Notes under the pieces: generated by a model
Told to the model about the DNA's origin: nothing
Databases searched by the model: none
The model's input: only the letters and a program-made list of their open reading frames with translations
Shown here: piece after piece, positions 17,138 through 28,931 of the stretch
Layout of the letters: each line of letters begins with the position of its first letter
Numbering within the stretch: the stretch's first letter is position 1
Program-made: the position numbers and the translations under genes
Assembly: GCA_022819855.1 (NCBI GenBank)
Contig: JAJEGN010000011.1
Location: forward strand, 120,465-184,464
DNA: 64,000 bases
From: Gammaproteobacteria bacterium
GTDB lineage: Bacteria > Pseudomonadota > Gammaproteobacteria > Steroidobacterales > Rariloculaceae
Reading direction: 5' to 3'

Positions 17138-17176
17138 CCGATTCGCCAGGACCAATCAACCAGGGAGCATCCGGAA

Positions 17177-18106
17177 GTGTCGCAGAGTCACGTAGCTGGC
17201 ATATCCCAGGACCGTTTGCGCGAATCGATCGTCTCGGTCCTTGACGGTTACTCGATAGAAGTTACCCCGCACGACGAGTCGAGGCTGCAGACCGTCGCCG
17301 ACGTCTTGCCGGCCGGAACCGAGGTGTTCGTAGCGCATCCGCCAGGCATTTCACTCGACCGCACCGTCGAACTCGCGTGCCGCGTTCACGAACTCGGTCT
17401 GACCGCGATCCCGCACATCATTTCCAGAAAGCTCGAGAGCCGGGACCAGCTCGACGGGGCTCTTGACGGGCTGAGCGCGAACGGGATCGATCGCGCGCTC
17501 GTGGTCGGTGGCGACACGGCGGCCCCGAACGCGGCTTTCGACAGCAGCCTCGAGGTGCTTCAGACCGGGCTCTTCGGCAAATATGGCTTCCGCGAGGTCG
17601 GCATCGCCGGTCACCCCGAAGGCAGCGACGCCATTGGTGACGAGCGTGCGTCGCAGGCCTTGCGCGACAAGGCCGCGTTCGCGCGCGAAGCGGACTTCGC
17701 CGTGCGCATCGTGACCCAGTTCGGTTTCGATCCCGAAGCGGTCACCGCATGGGAGGCGTCGACCTCGGCCGAAGGTATCGACCTGCCCGTCCGCGTCGGC
17801 ATGGCCGGTCCCGCGTCGTTACGGCACTTGATCAGGTTCGCGGCCTTGTGCGGTGTCGGCGCCTCGGCGAGGATGCTGATGACCCGAACCGGCGATACCA
17901 CGAAGCTGCTGAGAACCCGCGCGCCGGACGACCAGATCGCCCATATTGCCCGACACCGCCTGGACGAACCTTCGTCGCGACTCGGCGGCGTTCATTTCTT
18001 CGCATTCGGCGGTGTCGTGAAGACCGCCAAATGGGCGAATACCGTGCTTGACGGCCGATTCGAACTCAACCACGGAGGCAGCGGCTTCACGGTCGCGCGC
18101 TCCTGA
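17177..18106 (+). CDS. Methylenetetrahydrofolate reductase homologue (309 aa)
   Basis: MTHFR interconverts 5,10-methylene-THF and 5-methyl-THF using FAD. The barrel landmarks are present in variant form: SIEVTPHD where MetF has FEFFPP, ALVVGGD near residue 112 for the folate-side Asp motif, VGIAGHPEGSD, and VTQFGFD for ITQFFFD. It is clearly diverged from E. coli MetF and resembles the MTHFR branch found with methyl-group catabolism, so the direction of the reaction is open. It starts at GTG 17177 with a GGAG site in CAGGGAGCATCC upstream, 39 nt after the methyltransferase stop. Confidence 0.82.
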   Translation: MSQSHVAGISQDRLRESIVSVLDGYSIEVTPHDESRLQTVADVLPAGTEVFVAHPPGISLDRTVELACRVHELGLTAIPHIISRKLESRDQLDGALDGLSANGIDRALVVGGDTAAPNAAFDSSLEVLQTGLFGKYGFREVGIAGHPEGSDAIGDERASQALRDKAAFAREADFAVRIVTQFGFDPEAVTAWEASTSAEGIDLPVRVGMAGPASLRHLIRFAALCGVGASARMLMTRTGDTTKLLRTRAPDDQIAHIARHRLDEPSSRLGGVHFFAFGGVVKTAKWANTVLDGRFELNHGGSGFTVARS

Positions 18107-18169
18107 ACCGCAACTTTCTTATCGCGTTGCTCCCCCAGTACCCATCGAGACCACAGAGAGACCAAGACA

Positions 18170-19321
<1,152 letters not shown>

Positions 19322-19362
19322 GCATTGGTCCCGATGTCCACTGCGAACGGCAAGGGGGAAGC

Positions 19363-20295
19363 ATGTCAGCGTTGATCTGTGGCTCTGCCGCCTACGACAA
19401 CATCATGGTGTTCGAGGATTCCTTCAAGAATCACATCCTGCCGGACAAGATCCACATCCTGAACGTTGCTTTCCTCGTGCCCCAGCTTCGCCGGGAGTTC
19501 GGCGGTTGCGCGACGAACATCGCCTACAACCTCAAGCTCCTCGGGGAGGAGCCGCTGCCCATGGCGACCGTCGGGCAGGACTTCGATCGGTACCGGCAGT
19601 GGCTGGAAAGCCTGGATATCCGACTCGATCACATCCGCGAGCTCGACGACGTGTTCACCGCCCAGGCGTTCATCACGACCGACCTCGACGACAACCAGAT
19701 CACGGCGTTTCATCCGGGCGCAATGAACCTTTCCGAGGTCAACAGGGTCAGCGATGCCGAGGGCGTGACGATCGGTACCGTGTCGCCCGACGGACGCACG
19801 GGAATGATCGAGCATGCAGAGCAGTTTGCCGAGGCCGGCATCCCGTTCATCTTCGATCCGGGCCAGGGCATGCCGATGTTCGACGGCGACGATCTGCGCA
19901 CCTTCGTCGAACAGTGCACCTGGGTCACCGTCAACGACTATGAGTGGCAGTTGCTCAAGGACCGCAGCGGTTGGGACGTCGCGGACGTCACGCGCCGCGC
20001 CGAGGCGCTCATCGTGACTCGCGGCGGAGAAGGTTCGATCGTCTGCACGGGCGCCGGGCAATACGAAATCCCGACCGCCCGTCCGGATTCGATCGAAGAC
20101 CCGACCGGTTGCGGCGACGCCTATCGGGCAGGACTCCTTTACGGGCTCATGCACGAGCTCGACTGGGAGACCACGGGCCGCATCGCGAGCCTTCTCGGGG
20201 CGATCAAGATCGAGCGCCACGGCACCCAGAACCACACATTTACCAGGGACGAGTTCGAACAACGATTCAAGTCCAGCTTCGGCCGGGCCATCTGA
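19363..20295 (+). CDS. PfkB-family carbohydrate kinase, probable adenosine kinase
   Basis: This is a ribokinase-fold kinase of 310 residues. It shows the N-terminal [16 protein letters not shown] motif (PfkB signature 1) and the C-terminal [17 protein letters not shown] motif with the catalytic Asp in GCGD. Between metK and ahcY the sensible substrate is adenosine released from S-adenosylhomocysteine hydrolysis; phosphorylating it to AMP pulls AhcY forward. That substrate is an inference from context, since the family also uses sugars and nucleosides. The start is ATG 19363, with a GGGGGAA ribosome site upstream. Confidence 0.85.
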   Translation: MSALICGSAAYDNIMVFEDSFKNHILPDKIHILNVAFLVPQLRREFGGCATNIAYNLKLLGEEPLPMATVGQDFDRYRQWLESLDIRLDHIRELDDVFTAQAFITTDLDDNQITAFHPGAMNLSEVNRVSDAEGVTIGTVSPDGRTGMIEHAEQFAEAGIPFIFDPGQGMPMFDGDDLRTFVEQCTWVTVNDYEWQLLKDRSGWDVADVTRRAEALIVTRGGEGSIVCTGAGQYEIPTARPDSIEDPTGCGDAYRAGLLYGLMHELDWETTGRIASLLGAIKIERHGTQNHTFTRDEFEQRFKSSFGRAI

Positions 20296-20315
20296 CAGGA
20301 GTGAGAGACAATCCA

Positions 20316-21743
20316 ATGAGTAACGAAGCACTGGCCGCCGAGGCGACCGACAACGACTACTACGTCAAGGACATTTCCCTGGCCGCGTACGGCCGCCGGG
20401 AAATCGAACTGGCCGAGCACGAGATGCCGGGTCTGATGGCGACGCGCGAGGAATACGTGGCGTCGCAGCCGCTTGCCGGCGCGCGCATCACGGGCTCACT
20501 GCACATGACGATCCAGACCGCCGTGCTGATCGAGACGCTGCAGGCGCTCGGCGCGAAGATCCGCTGGGCGAGCTGCAACGTCTTTTCGACGCAGGACCAC
20601 GCCGCGGCTGCCATCGCGGCTACGGGGACGCCGGTGTTCGCCTACAAGGGCGAGAGCCTCGAAGAGTACTGGGAGTTCATCGATCGGACGCTCGACTGGG
20701 GAAACAGCCAGGGTCCGAACATGATCCTCGACGACGGCGGCGATGCGACCCTGTTCGTGCACCTTGCCGTTCAGGCGCTCAAGGATCCGTCCGTGCTCGA
20801 CAAGGAGCCCGGCAGCGAGGAAGAGCGCGTGCTGCTCGCGCAGGTCAAGCGCTCGATCGCGGAGGATCCGGAACGCTTCGAGCGGATGCCCGGCGAGATC
20901 AAGGGCGTCTCCGAAGAGACCACGACGGGCGTCCACAGGCTCTACCAGATGCACCGGCGCGGCGAACTGCTGTTCCCGGCGATCAACGTCAACGACTCGG
21001 TGACGAAGTCGAAGTTCGACAATCTCTACGGTTGCCGGCACTCGCTCGTCGACGGCATCAACCGCGCCACCGACGTGATGCTGGCCGGCAAGATCTCCGT
21101 CGTCGCCGGTTACGGCGATGTCGGCAAGGGTTCCGCGCAGTCATTGCGCGCCCAGTCCTCGCGCGTCATCGTGACCGAGGTCGACCCGATCTGTGCCCTG
21201 CAGGCTGCGATGGAAGGCTACGAGGTCATGACCATGGACGAGGCCTGCGAGATCGGCGACGTCTTCGTCACGACGACCGGCTGCGTCGACGTGATCACCG
21301 AAGATCACATTGTCCGAATGAAGCATAACGCCATCGTCTGCAACATCGGCCATTTCGACAACGAGATTCAGGTCGACAGGCTCAGGAAATACGAGTGGGA
21401 AAACGTCAAGGAGCAGGTCGACAAGATCACCTTTCCCGACGGCAAGAGCATCATCCTGCTCGCCGAGGGCCGGCTCGTGAACCTCGGCTGCGCGACGGGC
21501 CATCCGAGCTTCGTGATGTCGAGCAGCTTCACGAACCAGACGCTCGCCCAGATCGAGCTCTACGCGAATCCCGACAGGTACGACATCGGCGTCTACGTCC
21601 TGCCGAAGCACCTCGACGAGAAGGTGGCCCGGCTGCACCTGGACAAGCTCGGCGTCAAGCTCGAGTCGCTGAGTCAGTACCAGGCCGACTACCTCGGGGT
21701 CCCTGTCGATGGTCCTTACAAGGCCGAGCACTATCGATATTGA
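20316..21743 (+). CDS. ahcY: Adenosylhomocysteinase
   Basis: AhcY hydrolyses S-adenosylhomocysteine, the product and inhibitor of methyltransferases, to adenosine and homocysteine. The 475-residue product carries [17 protein letters not shown] and [12 protein letters not shown] substrate-site segments, the NAD-binding [16 protein letters not shown], and the conserved C-terminal KAEHYRY. It starts at ATG 20316 preceded by CAGGAGTGAGA, 20 nt after the kinase stop. Together with MetK, the kinase and a methionine synthase it closes the SAM cycle. Confidence 0.98.
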   Translation: MSNEALAAEATDNDYYVKDISLAAYGRREIELAEHEMPGLMATREEYVASQPLAGARITGSLHMTIQTAVLIETLQALGAKIRWASCNVFSTQDHAAAAIAATGTPVFAYKGESLEEYWEFIDRTLDWGNSQGPNMILDDGGDATLFVHLAVQALKDPSVLDKEPGSEEERVLLAQVKRSIAEDPERFERMPGEIKGVSEETTTGVHRLYQMHRRGELLFPAINVNDSVTKSKFDNLYGCRHSLVDGINRATDVMLAGKISVVAGYGDVGKGSAQSLRAQSSRVIVTEVDPICALQAAMEGYEVMTMDEACEIGDVFVTTTGCVDVITEDHIVRMKHNAIVCNIGHFDNEIQVDRLRKYEWENVKEQVDKITFPDGKSIILLAEGRLVNLGCATGHPSFVMSSSFTNQTLAQIELYANPDRYDIGVYVLPKHLDEKVARLHLDKLGVKLESLSQYQADYLGVPVDGPYKAEHYRY

Positions 21744-21864
21744 GGGGCGGCTTTCGGTATCCAGCGGGGGCGGCACGGCGGGGCGATTCCCCCGTGGTCG
21801 CTGTGACGCTCCCGCATATCCCGTCCCGCAATTGCTGGCACGCGAAACAGAGGATTGATCCGGT

Positions 21865-23547
21865 ATGGACGACGACATCACCATCGCCCGAAATACGCGG
21901 TTGGAACGCATACTCGATCTGGCGGAAAGCCGGCTTGGACTGGATCCGGCGGACCTCGAGCCCTACGGGCACTACAAGGCCAAGCTGTCGCCGCGGCTCG
22001 TCAGCGAGCTTGAGTCCCGGCCGGACGGCAAGCTGATCCTGGTCACGGCCGTAACTCCGACACCGGCGGGCGAGGGCAAGACCACGACGACCATCGGGCT
22101 TGCCGACGCAATGAACAGTGTCGGCAAGAAGACGATGGTCTGCGTGCGAGAACCGTCGCTCGGACCCTGCTTCGGCATGAAGGGCGGCGGCGCGGGCGGC
22201 GGCTACGCCCAGGTCGCGCCGATGGACGACATCAACCTGCACTTCACCGGCGACTTCCACGCAATCAGCGCGGCCCACAACCTGCTCGCGGCGATGGTCG
22301 ACAACCACGTCCACCAGGGCAATGCGCTCGGTTTCGACGTGCGCCGGCCGATGTGGCGGCGGGTCGTCGACATGAACGACCGGGCGCTCAGAAAGGTCGT
22401 CGTGAGCCTTGGCGGCGTCGCCAACGGCGTGCCGCGCGAGACGGGCTACGACATCACCGTTGCGTCGGAGATCATGGCGATCCTGTGCCTGTCCACATCC
22501 CTTGCGGACATGCGCGAGCGCTTCAGCCGGATCATTGTCGGCTACACGCGCGAGCGCAAGGCGATCCTCGCCGGCGATCTCGGCGCGCATGGCGCCATGA
22601 CTGTGCTCATGCGCGACGCGATCAACCCGAACCTCGTGCAGACGCTCGAGCACACGCCGACGTTCGTCCACGGCGGCCCGTTCGCGAACATCGCCCACGG
22701 CTGCAATTCGGCCCTCGCGACCCGGACTGCGCTCAAGCTTGCCGATTACGTCATCACCGAAGCGGGATTCGGCGCGGATCTCGGTGCGGAGAAGTTCCTC
22801 GACATCAAGTGCCGGCTGACCGGACTCAGGCCGTCGGCGGTCGTGCTCGTGGCGACGATCCGGGCGCTGAAATACTCCGGAGGCGTCGCGCTCAAGGACC
22901 TCAACGAGGAGAATGTGCCCGCGCTGATCGAGGGCGCGGCCAATCTCGACCGCCACGTCGCAAACATTCGCGACAACTACGGACTACCCGTCGTCGTGGC
23001 CGTCAACCGCTTCGGCAGCGACACGGACGCCGAAATCGACGCGATCATCGCCCACATGGCCGCACAGGGCGTCGAGGCCGTCATGGCGGACCATTTCGCC
23101 AGGGGCGGTGCGGCCGGCGCCGTGGACCTTGCCCACGCCGTTGCGGGAACCGTGGACGGGCGCGATACGCCGGAACTGAGCTTCGTCTACGAGGACAGCG
23201 ACACGCTCTGGGAGAAGCTCGAGAAGGTCGCCAGGAACATCTACCACGCAGGCGAACTCAGCGCGACGCCCGCCGTGCGCAAGAAGATCGACGACTTCCA
23301 GAACTCCGGCTACGGCCATTTCCCGGTCTGCGTCGCCAAGACGCAATACTCGTTCTCGACCGATCCGACGCTGCGCGGCGCGCCTTCAGGGCACGTCTGC
23401 ACGATCCGGGACGCCTATCTTTCGGCCGGGGCGGGATTCATGGTCGCACTGACCGGTGACATCATGACGATGCCCGGTCTGCCGAGGGTGCCTGCCGCCA
23501 ACCGCATCGACATCGACGACTCCGGAAACATCGTCGGCCTGTCGTAG
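21865..23547 (+). CDS. fhs: Formate-tetrahydrofolate ligase
   Basis: This ATP-dependent enzyme makes 10-formyl-THF from formate, or runs backward to yield formate and ATP. It is 560 residues, the usual size. The P-loop [16 protein letters not shown] is at about residues 69-84, followed by [20 protein letters not shown] and HFTGDFHAI, all strongly conserved in the family. It lies 121 nt after ahcY on the same strand. It feeds (or drains) the one-carbon pool at the folate end, opposite to the methyltransferase at the SAM end of the operon. No folD is visible in this window. Confidence 0.97.
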   Translation: MDDDITIARNTRLERILDLAESRLGLDPADLEPYGHYKAKLSPRLVSELESRPDGKLILVTAVTPTPAGEGKTTTTIGLADAMNSVGKKTMVCVREPSLGPCFGMKGGGAGGGYAQVAPMDDINLHFTGDFHAISAAHNLLAAMVDNHVHQGNALGFDVRRPMWRRVVDMNDRALRKVVVSLGGVANGVPRETGYDITVASEIMAILCLSTSLADMRERFSRIIVGYTRERKAILAGDLGAHGAMTVLMRDAINPNLVQTLEHTPTFVHGGPFANIAHGCNSALATRTALKLADYVITEAGFGADLGAEKFLDIKCRLTGLRPSAVVLVATIRALKYSGGVALKDLNEENVPALIEGAANLDRHVANIRDNYGLPVVVAVNRFGSDTDAEIDAIIAHMAAQGVEAVMADHFARGGAAGAVDLAHAVAGTVDGRDTPELSFVYEDSDTLWEKLEKVARNIYHAGELSATPAVRKKIDDFQNSGYGHFPVCVAKTQYSFSTDPTLRGAPSGHVCTIRDAYLSAGAGFMVALTGDIMTMPGLPRVPAANRIDIDDSGNIVGLS

Positions 23548-23633
23548 CGGACGCCCGGAACAGATCGCTGCGGCCGTCAACCGAGCCGCGGCGCGGGCGT
23601 AGCGATCGAATCCGTCCTTGTCGGCGATCCCCA

Positions 23634-23664
23634 GAAAAACTCGGCAGGCCAACGGGCCTGCCGA
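23634..23664 (-). terminator. Rho-independent terminator of the core-MetE gene
   Basis: A perfect 10-bp stem TCGGCAGGCC/GGCCTGCCGA with a 4-nt loop at 23641-23664 is followed, on the minus strand, by GTTTTTCTGG. It lies about 90 nt after the minus-strand MetE-like stop and also sits in the convergent gap after fhs; only the minus-strand side has the T run. Confidence 0.85.
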
Positions 23665-23754
23665 ATGGATCGGACCAGACTGTATCGGACGAACGCGCGA
23701 GCCGACCGGGGGTCAGCCGGAACGCTTGACGTCCGCCCGGACTATCGTTACAGG

Positions 23755-24879
23755 CTAGCCGGCTCCGATTTCCTTGCGGACGATCGCTGCGCCTTCGGCC
23801 AGGTTCTCGAGCTTCATTTTCGCGACCATGCGCGACAGCGGCTTGAGGCCGCAGTCGGTGCTCAGCGTGACCTGCTCGGGTGAGACGTGCTCAAGCACCT
23901 TGCGCGTGCGATCGGCGATCATGCCGGGCTGATCGATCATGTTGTTGCGGATGTCGAGCACGCCGACCTGCACGCCCGTGTCGCTCGGCAGATTCTTCAG
24001 GAACTCGACGCCGTCCATTTCGCGGTTCGCATAGTCGAGCACGAACTCGTCGATACCTTCGGTACCGAAGAAGTGCGGCAGAACGGTCTGGTAGCCTTCG
24101 GGGAAGCTCGAACTCAGGATGTCGTTGCCCCAGGCGTTACCGAAGCAGAAGTGCCAGCCGATCTTCGCATCGACGCCGTCGCACATCATTTCGATGCTTT
24201 CGCGGATCCACCTGTAATCGTCGAGGTCCTGCGTGAACAACGGCAGCCAGGCGCCAAGATCCTCGATCTGCAGGTATTTGGCACCGAGCGCGACGATGTC
24301 CTTCATCTCCTTGTTGAAGATCGGCGCGAGCGCAAACGTGAGTTCCTTCGGGCTCTTGTAGTGCGAGTCCTCATTGAAATACACGTGCCAGGCGAGGTTT
24401 GCGGGACCGGCGCCGATGGACACCTTGACGGGAGCAGAAGCGTAGCGCGCCGCGATCTCGTAGAGGTCGGTCCAGCGCAGCGTGTCGGGCGTGGAGTCGA
24501 CCGGTCCGCTGTTGATGACGCCGCCCCAGTCGTCGAGGATCGCCTTGCCCTGGCTCGGATCCTGCCCGACACCGGATGGGTGCGGATTGCGCGACGGCTC
24601 AAAGCCCGGAATGCGCTCGTACAGGTACCAGCAGAAAGAGCCGATCACGCCGACATAGTCGTCGTACCACATGTTGCCGTCGGTCACGATGTCGAGCCCG
24701 GCTTCTTCCTGGTCTCGGACCACGGCCGCGACGGCATCGTTAAAGGCTTCTTCGTGCGCCACTTCCTTGAAAGCGGAGCGAATGTCACGTCCGAGCAACT
24801 GCTGATGGAACCAGTGCGGACGCGGATAGGATCCGACCATGGTCGTCGGAAGGATCGTGTCTACAACCTGTCTTGTCAT
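23755..24879 (-). CDS. Core-MetE-type zinc methyltransferase (374 aa)
   Basis: This corresponds to the C-terminal catalytic domain of cobalamin-independent methionine synthase, without the N-terminal folate-docking half. The start TTMVGSYPRPHW matches the family. Zinc ligands are visible: H243-F-C245 in GWHFCFGN and C343 in STDCGLKPL. The Glu ligand of MetE appears to be Asp282 in VLDYAN. Proteins of this form include folate-independent methionine synthases and epoxyalkane:thiol transferases. Beside a SAM-cycle operon, remethylating homocysteine (or moving a methyl from another donor) is the most sensible role. It converges on fhs with its own terminator, so it is expressed separately. Confidence 0.8.
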   Translation of the reverse strand: MTRQVVDTILPTTMVGSYPRPHWFHQQLLGRDIRSAFKEVAHEEAFNDAVAAVVRDQEEAGLDIVTDGNMWYDDYVGVIGSFCWYLYERIPGFEPSRNPHPSGVGQDPSQGKAILDDWGGVINSGPVDSTPDTLRWTDLYEIAARYASAPVKVSIGAGPANLAWHVYFNEDSHYKSPKELTFALAPIFNKEMKDIVALGAKYLQIEDLGAWLPLFTQDLDDYRWIRESIEMMCDGVDAKIGWHFCFGNAWGNDILSSSFPEGYQTVLPHFFGTEGIDEFVLDYANREMDGVEFLKNLPSDTGVQVGVLDIRNNMIDQPGMIADRTRKVLEHVSPEQVTLSTDCGLKPLSRMVAKMKLENLAEGAAIVRKEIGAG

Positions 24880-25030
24880 CGTTCTTTTCCCCCTTGAAAG
24901 TCATCCGCGCGGCCGCCAGCGCCCGCGGAAAAAGCGCGAGTATACGCGAAGGTCGTAACGGAGCGTAACCCGACTGCATCAGGGTCGTCGTCAGCCCCTG
25001 ATGCGGTGCCGCCTGCAGTGCGCCTGACTC

Positions 25031-26515
25031 CTATTGGCCGGGCGGATTCATGAGGAACGGCGGCGGGTACTGACGCGCGCCGCGTTCGAGCGTGATCCAG
25101 CGTGTTTCGGTAAACGTGTCGATACCCTGGCGGCCGCCGTGGCGGCCGAGTCCGCTGGCGCCGATGCCTCCGAACGGCACGTGCGGCTCATCATGGACCG
25201 AGCAGTCGTTGACGTGCGCCATGCCGGTGCGAAGCTGCCGGGCCACGGCGAGTCCCCGCTCCTCGTCGCGTGTGATGATGCCGGCGGACAGTCCGTAATC
25301 GGAGTCGTTGGCGATCTCGACCGCGTCGTCGATACCGTCGGCGACGATCACCGGAGCCACGGGACCGAAGGTCTCCTCCCGGAAAATCCGCATGTCGCGT
25401 GTCACGCTGCCGAGCACGGTCGGCTCGAAGAAGAGTCCGTCGTTGCCGCCGCCGCAGAGGACCTGGGCGCCCTGCGCCACGGCGTCGTCGACCTGCGCGC
25501 GGATCTTGTCGGCCTGCTTCTGGTTGATGATCGGCCCGATGCAATTGGGGAGTTCGCGCGGATCGCCGACCTTGAGCTTCGATGTGTTCGCGACGAGCTT
25601 GTCGGTGAATTCGTCGGCGATGGACCGGTCGACGATGACCCGCTCGACGGACATGCAGATCTGGCCGTTGTGCATGAAGGAGCCGAAGGTTGCGGCGTTG
25701 ACGGCGCGCTCCATGTCGGCGTCGGCAAGCACGACCAGGGCATCCTTGCCGCCGAGTTCCAGGCAACACTTCTTGAGCAGCCCGCCGGCCTGGGCCGCGA
25801 TCTGACGGCCGACCCCCGTGGAACCGGTGAAGCTCACGCCCTGCACGGTGGGGTTGGAAATGAGCTCGTCGCCGACCTCCGCGACGTTGTCCCTCGAACA
25901 GGTGACGACGTTGAAGACGCCGGGCGGCACGCCGGCTTCCTCGAGCATCTCGGCGAAGATGATCCCGCCCGCGACCGGGGTCTCTTCGGAGGGCTTCAGC
26001 ACCACGCAGTTGCCGACCGCGAGCGCCGGGGCGAAGCCGCGCGAGGACAGGATCATCGGGAAGTTCCACGGGGAGATCACCGAAACGACCCCCAGCGGTT
26101 CGCGAACGATGAGGCTGAGCTTGCCGTATTCCGACGGCAGGATCTCGCCATTGACCTGGTAGGCGGCCGCAGCGGCCGCACGGAATACGCCGGAGCTGTA
26201 GTAGGTTTCGAACATGCCCTTGCCGACCCACGATCCGCCTTCGTCGATGAGGATCTCCTGCAGTTCCTTGCTGCGGGCTTCGAGGATGTCGCCGACCTTG
26301 TGAATCAGCCTTGCACGCTGCGAATGCGACATGCCCGACCAGGCCGGAAAGGCTTCCCGGGCGGCCTCGATCGCGGCTTGCGCGTCCGCGCGCGAGCCAT
26401 CCGCGACGCTGGTCCAGACCTCTCCGCTTGCGGGGCTGTTGACGGGAAACTGCGCGCCGCCTGCCGCATCGACCCAATTGCCGCCGATGTAGAGATTGCG
26501 ATTTTCTGTTGTCAT
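25031..26515 (-). CDS. NAD(P)-dependent aldehyde dehydrogenase (494 aa)
   Basis: This oxidises an aldehyde to its acid in the cytoplasm. Catalytic Glu253 lies in LELGGKDA and the nucleophile Cys287 in NGQICMSVERV; the cofactor segment SPWNFPMI is at 148-155 and GSTGVGRQIA at 231-240. I start it at ATG 26515; a longer open frame exists upstream but reads through Pro/Arg-rich sequence not found in the family. The aldehyde cannot be predicted, although benzaldehyde or vanillin-type and other semialdehyde enzymes look alike. The gene has no close same-strand partner. Confidence 0.92.
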   Translation of the reverse strand: MTTENRNLYIGGNWVDAAGGAQFPVNSPASGEVWTSVADGSRADAQAAIEAAREAFPAWSGMSHSQRARLIHKVGDILEARSKELQEILIDEGGSWVGKGMFETYYSSGVFRAAAAAAYQVNGEILPSEYGKLSLIVREPLGVVSVISPWNFPMILSSRGFAPALAVGNCVVLKPSEETPVAGGIIFAEMLEEAGVPPGVFNVVTCSRDNVAEVGDELISNPTVQGVSFTGSTGVGRQIAAQAGGLLKKCCLELGGKDALVVLADADMERAVNAATFGSFMHNGQICMSVERVIVDRSIADEFTDKLVANTSKLKVGDPRELPNCIGPIINQKQADKIRAQVDDAVAQGAQVLCGGGNDGLFFEPTVLGSVTRDMRIFREETFGPVAPVIVADGIDDAVEIANDSDYGLSAGIITRDEERGLAVARQLRTGMAHVNDCSVHDEPHVPFGGIGASGLGRHGGRQGIDTFTETRWITLERGARQYPPPFLMNPPGQ

Positions 26516-26708
26516 GCTCGCTCCAGGGATGTGTGTGGAAGGGCGCCGACGACCCGCTGCCGCCCGTTGCCAAGAATTCGATCGCTCCAAGGCTGGCGTA
26601 GTATAGACACGTACAGGCAACCTGTCAGTCGCGGCTGCGGCTGGAGAATCGAGGGATCGAACGGCGCGGATCGTCGACGGATCAGGGAACTGAATCGCAG
26701 CTGCCGAA

Positions 26709-28310
26709 GTGAGAATATTGGGACTGCATCGCGATGAACGGACCGACCGTCAGGTAACGCTCGTGGGGGACGCGGGCGCGATCAAACGCGTCCGGACCGC
26801 GGGCGTCATGGCCGCGGCCGTGCTGCTTGGCGGCTGTGCGCTCGCGCCGCTGGAGCCCGGGGCCGAACCGAGCCTTGCCGTACCGCCGGCCGCGCAGGGC
26901 GTCCTGCAGCAATTCGGCGATCGAATCGAGTCCGGGCTCGGTCCGCAGGAGTCCGCGTACTGGCTCGTCGATACGGCCGACTCGGCGTTGACGGCCAGGC
27001 TCGCGCTCGTGGACGAGGCGGTTTCCACGCTCGACGTCCAATACTTTATCTGGGAGCCGGATGCCTCCGGCCGCCTGATGTTCAGTCGATTGATCCACGC
27101 GGCCGACCGGGGCGTGCGCGTGCGCCTGCTGCTCGACGACCTGACGGTCAGCGGCAAGGACGCCGAGTACGCGGCGCTTGACAGCCATCCGCTCATCGAG
27201 ATACGCACGTTCAATCCGTGGAGATCGCGTTCGCACGTTGGCCGTGTGGTCGAGTTCATGTTCCAGGGCGGCAGACTCAATCATCGGATGCACCTGAAGA
27301 CGGTACTTGCCGACGGGCGATTCGCGTTGATCGGAGGTCGAAACATCGGTGACAGGTACTTCGGGCGCTATGACGAGTTCGTGCAGAACGATCTTGACAT
27401 CATGGCGGCCGGACCGATCGTCGCCGACGTGGCGCAGAGTTTCCGGGACTACTGGGACAGTGCGCGCAGCTATCCCATCGCGGATCTCGCGTCGCGGCGC
27501 AATCGGCGCCAGCAGCTTGAGGACCACGTGGACCGTTTCGAAGAAGAGTACCTGGCCGCGCGCGAGAAATTTCGTGCCGTACCGCTTGAACCGGTGAGCT
27601 GGCGCGACTACTTCCAGGAGCTTGCGGACACGTACGCCCCGGGCGCCGGCACGCTTGCATACGATTCGCCGGCAGTCGACGACGGATTGCCGGAAACCCT
27701 TTACGCTCCATTCGTCGACTTTGTCGCATCGGCCCGCGAGGAGGTCATTCTCGCAACGGCCTATTTCGTGCCGGAACCTGAGTTCGTGGAGTTGCTCGGC
27801 GAGCTCGTCGCACGCGGCGTTCGCGTCGTGTTGTTGACGAACTCCCTGGCGTCGAACAACCACACCGTTGCGCACACGGGCTACAAGCCCTGGAGGAGGC
27901 CGCTGCTCGACGCGGGCGTGGAACTCTACGAGGCCAGCGCCGAGGGGGACAATCTCCGCTACTACGCGGCGCCGCCGACCGATCCTGAACTGCTGGGTTT
28001 TCACAGCAAGGCGGCCGTGGTCGACCGCAGATGGAGTTTCGTCGGCTCGCCGAACATCGATCCGCGTTCCATGCGTCTGAATACCGAAATCGGCATGTTC
28101 GTCGACAGCGAACCGCTTGCGGCGGATCTGGCCGCGCTGCTCGAGCGCGACATCGCGCCGCGAAACGCGTGGCGCGTCACGATGACCGAAGACGGCGATC
28201 TGCTCTGGACAGGTAACCCGAGAACGCTGAAGCGCCAGCCCGCGCGAGGATTCTGGCAGCGGCTGGCCGAATTTCTCGTAAACCTGCTGCCGATCAAGAA
28301 ACAGATCTAG
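26709..28310 (+). CDS. Phospholipase D-family lipoprotein, cardiolipin synthase (ClsC)-like
   Basis: This has two HKD catalytic motifs, HLKTVLAD at residues 195-202 and HSKAAVVD at 432-439, each followed by G(G/S)(R/P)NI(G/D), as in PLD-superfamily phosphatidyl transferases. An N-terminal lipobox LLGGC (Cys43) after a short hydrophobic stretch predicts lipid anchoring in the envelope. The 533-residue length and layout match the YmdC/ClsC branch, which makes cardiolipin from phosphatidylglycerol and phosphatidylethanolamine. No YmdB-like partner gene is adjacent. The signal region is long, so the true start may be a later codon such as GTG near residue 16. Confidence 0.88.
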   Translation: MRILGLHRDERTDRQVTLVGDAGAIKRVRTAGVMAAAVLLGGCALAPLEPGAEPSLAVPPAAQGVLQQFGDRIESGLGPQESAYWLVDTADSALTARLALVDEAVSTLDVQYFIWEPDASGRLMFSRLIHAADRGVRVRLLLDDLTVSGKDAEYAALDSHPLIEIRTFNPWRSRSHVGRVVEFMFQGGRLNHRMHLKTVLADGRFALIGGRNIGDRYFGRYDEFVQNDLDIMAAGPIVADVAQSFRDYWDSARSYPIADLASRRNRRQQLEDHVDRFEEEYLAAREKFRAVPLEPVSWRDYFQELADTYAPGAGTLAYDSPAVDDGLPETLYAPFVDFVASAREEVILATAYFVPEPEFVELLGELVARGVRVVLLTNSLASNNHTVAHTGYKPWRRPLLDAGVELYEASAEGDNLRYYAAPPTDPELLGFHSKAAVVDRRWSFVGSPNIDPRSMRLNTEIGMFVDSEPLAADLAALLERDIAPRNAWRVTMTEDGDLLWTGNPRTLKRQPARGFWQRLAEFLVNLLPIKKQI

Positions 28311-28337
28311 CAGCCTGCGTGCGACTTTCTCGTGGGG

Positions 28338-28658
28338 CTACACCTGGTGTTCGGGTACGCTGACCGTCAGGCCGTCGATCTCCTCGGTGACCTCGATCTG
28401 GCAGCTCAGGCGGCTGTTCGGCTGACGGTCGAAGACACAGTCCAGCATGCCGTCCTCGTGCTCGTCGGGCGCGGGCAGCCGCTCAAGCCATGCCGCGTCG
28501 ACGTAGACGTGGCAGGTCGCACACGAGCAGGCGCCGCCGCACTCGGCCACGATTCCCTCGATGCCGTTGTCTATGGCTGTTTCCATGACGGTCGAGCCGG
28601 GCTCGGCTTCGATGGCCTGGGGCGTTCCTTCGTATTGGATATAGGTGATCGTTGGCAT
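28338..28658 (-). CDS. 2Fe-2S ferredoxin, adrenodoxin/putidaredoxin type (106 aa)
   Basis: This is a small cytoplasmic electron carrier. The cluster ligands are in the CGGACSCATC motif (Cys-x4-Cys-x2-Cys, residues about 40-48) and a fourth Cys near residue 85 in RLSCQIEV. This spacing marks the adrenodoxin or Isc-Fdx class used with P450s, Rieske dioxygenases or FeS assembly. No hsc or isc genes are close. It is divergent from the KorAB genes, whose usual partner is a 4Fe-4S ferredoxin, so a functional link is possible but unproven. The stop is 28 nt from the PLD gene stop on the other strand. Confidence 0.92.
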   Translation of the reverse strand: MPTITYIQYEGTPQAIEAEPGSTVMETAIDNGIEGIVAECGGACSCATCHVYVDAAWLERLPAPDEHEDGMLDCVFDRQPNSRLSCQIEVTEEIDGLTVSVPEHQV

Positions 28659-28702
28659 GGTCCTGGGCGTTGGCGGGTCGCGCGCACCGGCTGGCGCAGG
28701 TG

Positions 28703-28733
28703 TTACCTGACTCGGGGCAAGGCCGCGTATAAT
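28703..28733 (+). promoter_or_regulatory. Putative sigma-70 promoter for korAB
   Basis: A consensus -10 TATAAT lies at 28728-28733, 19 nt after a weak -35 TTACCT at 28703-28708, in the 273-nt gap between the divergent ferredoxin and korA genes. The -10 is nearly palindromic with flanking bases and could also serve the minus strand. The rest of the gap, to 28931, holds nothing I can name. Confidence 0.45.
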
Positions 28734-28931
28734 ATACCGTTGCTCAATTCATAGGTGATTTTGAACCGAGCAGCAGTTCAAGCAAGCAAGCCCGGCGGGC
28801 CGCCGCGTCGCGGCCGCCCGCACTGACCGCAGAGCGCACCTCCCGTTTCACTGTTTCCACTTGAGCCTGCGGTTCCCGGCGCGTGGCGGCAGTACACGAG
28901 CGAACCAGGCGCATTTGCACCGGTCTCACAC

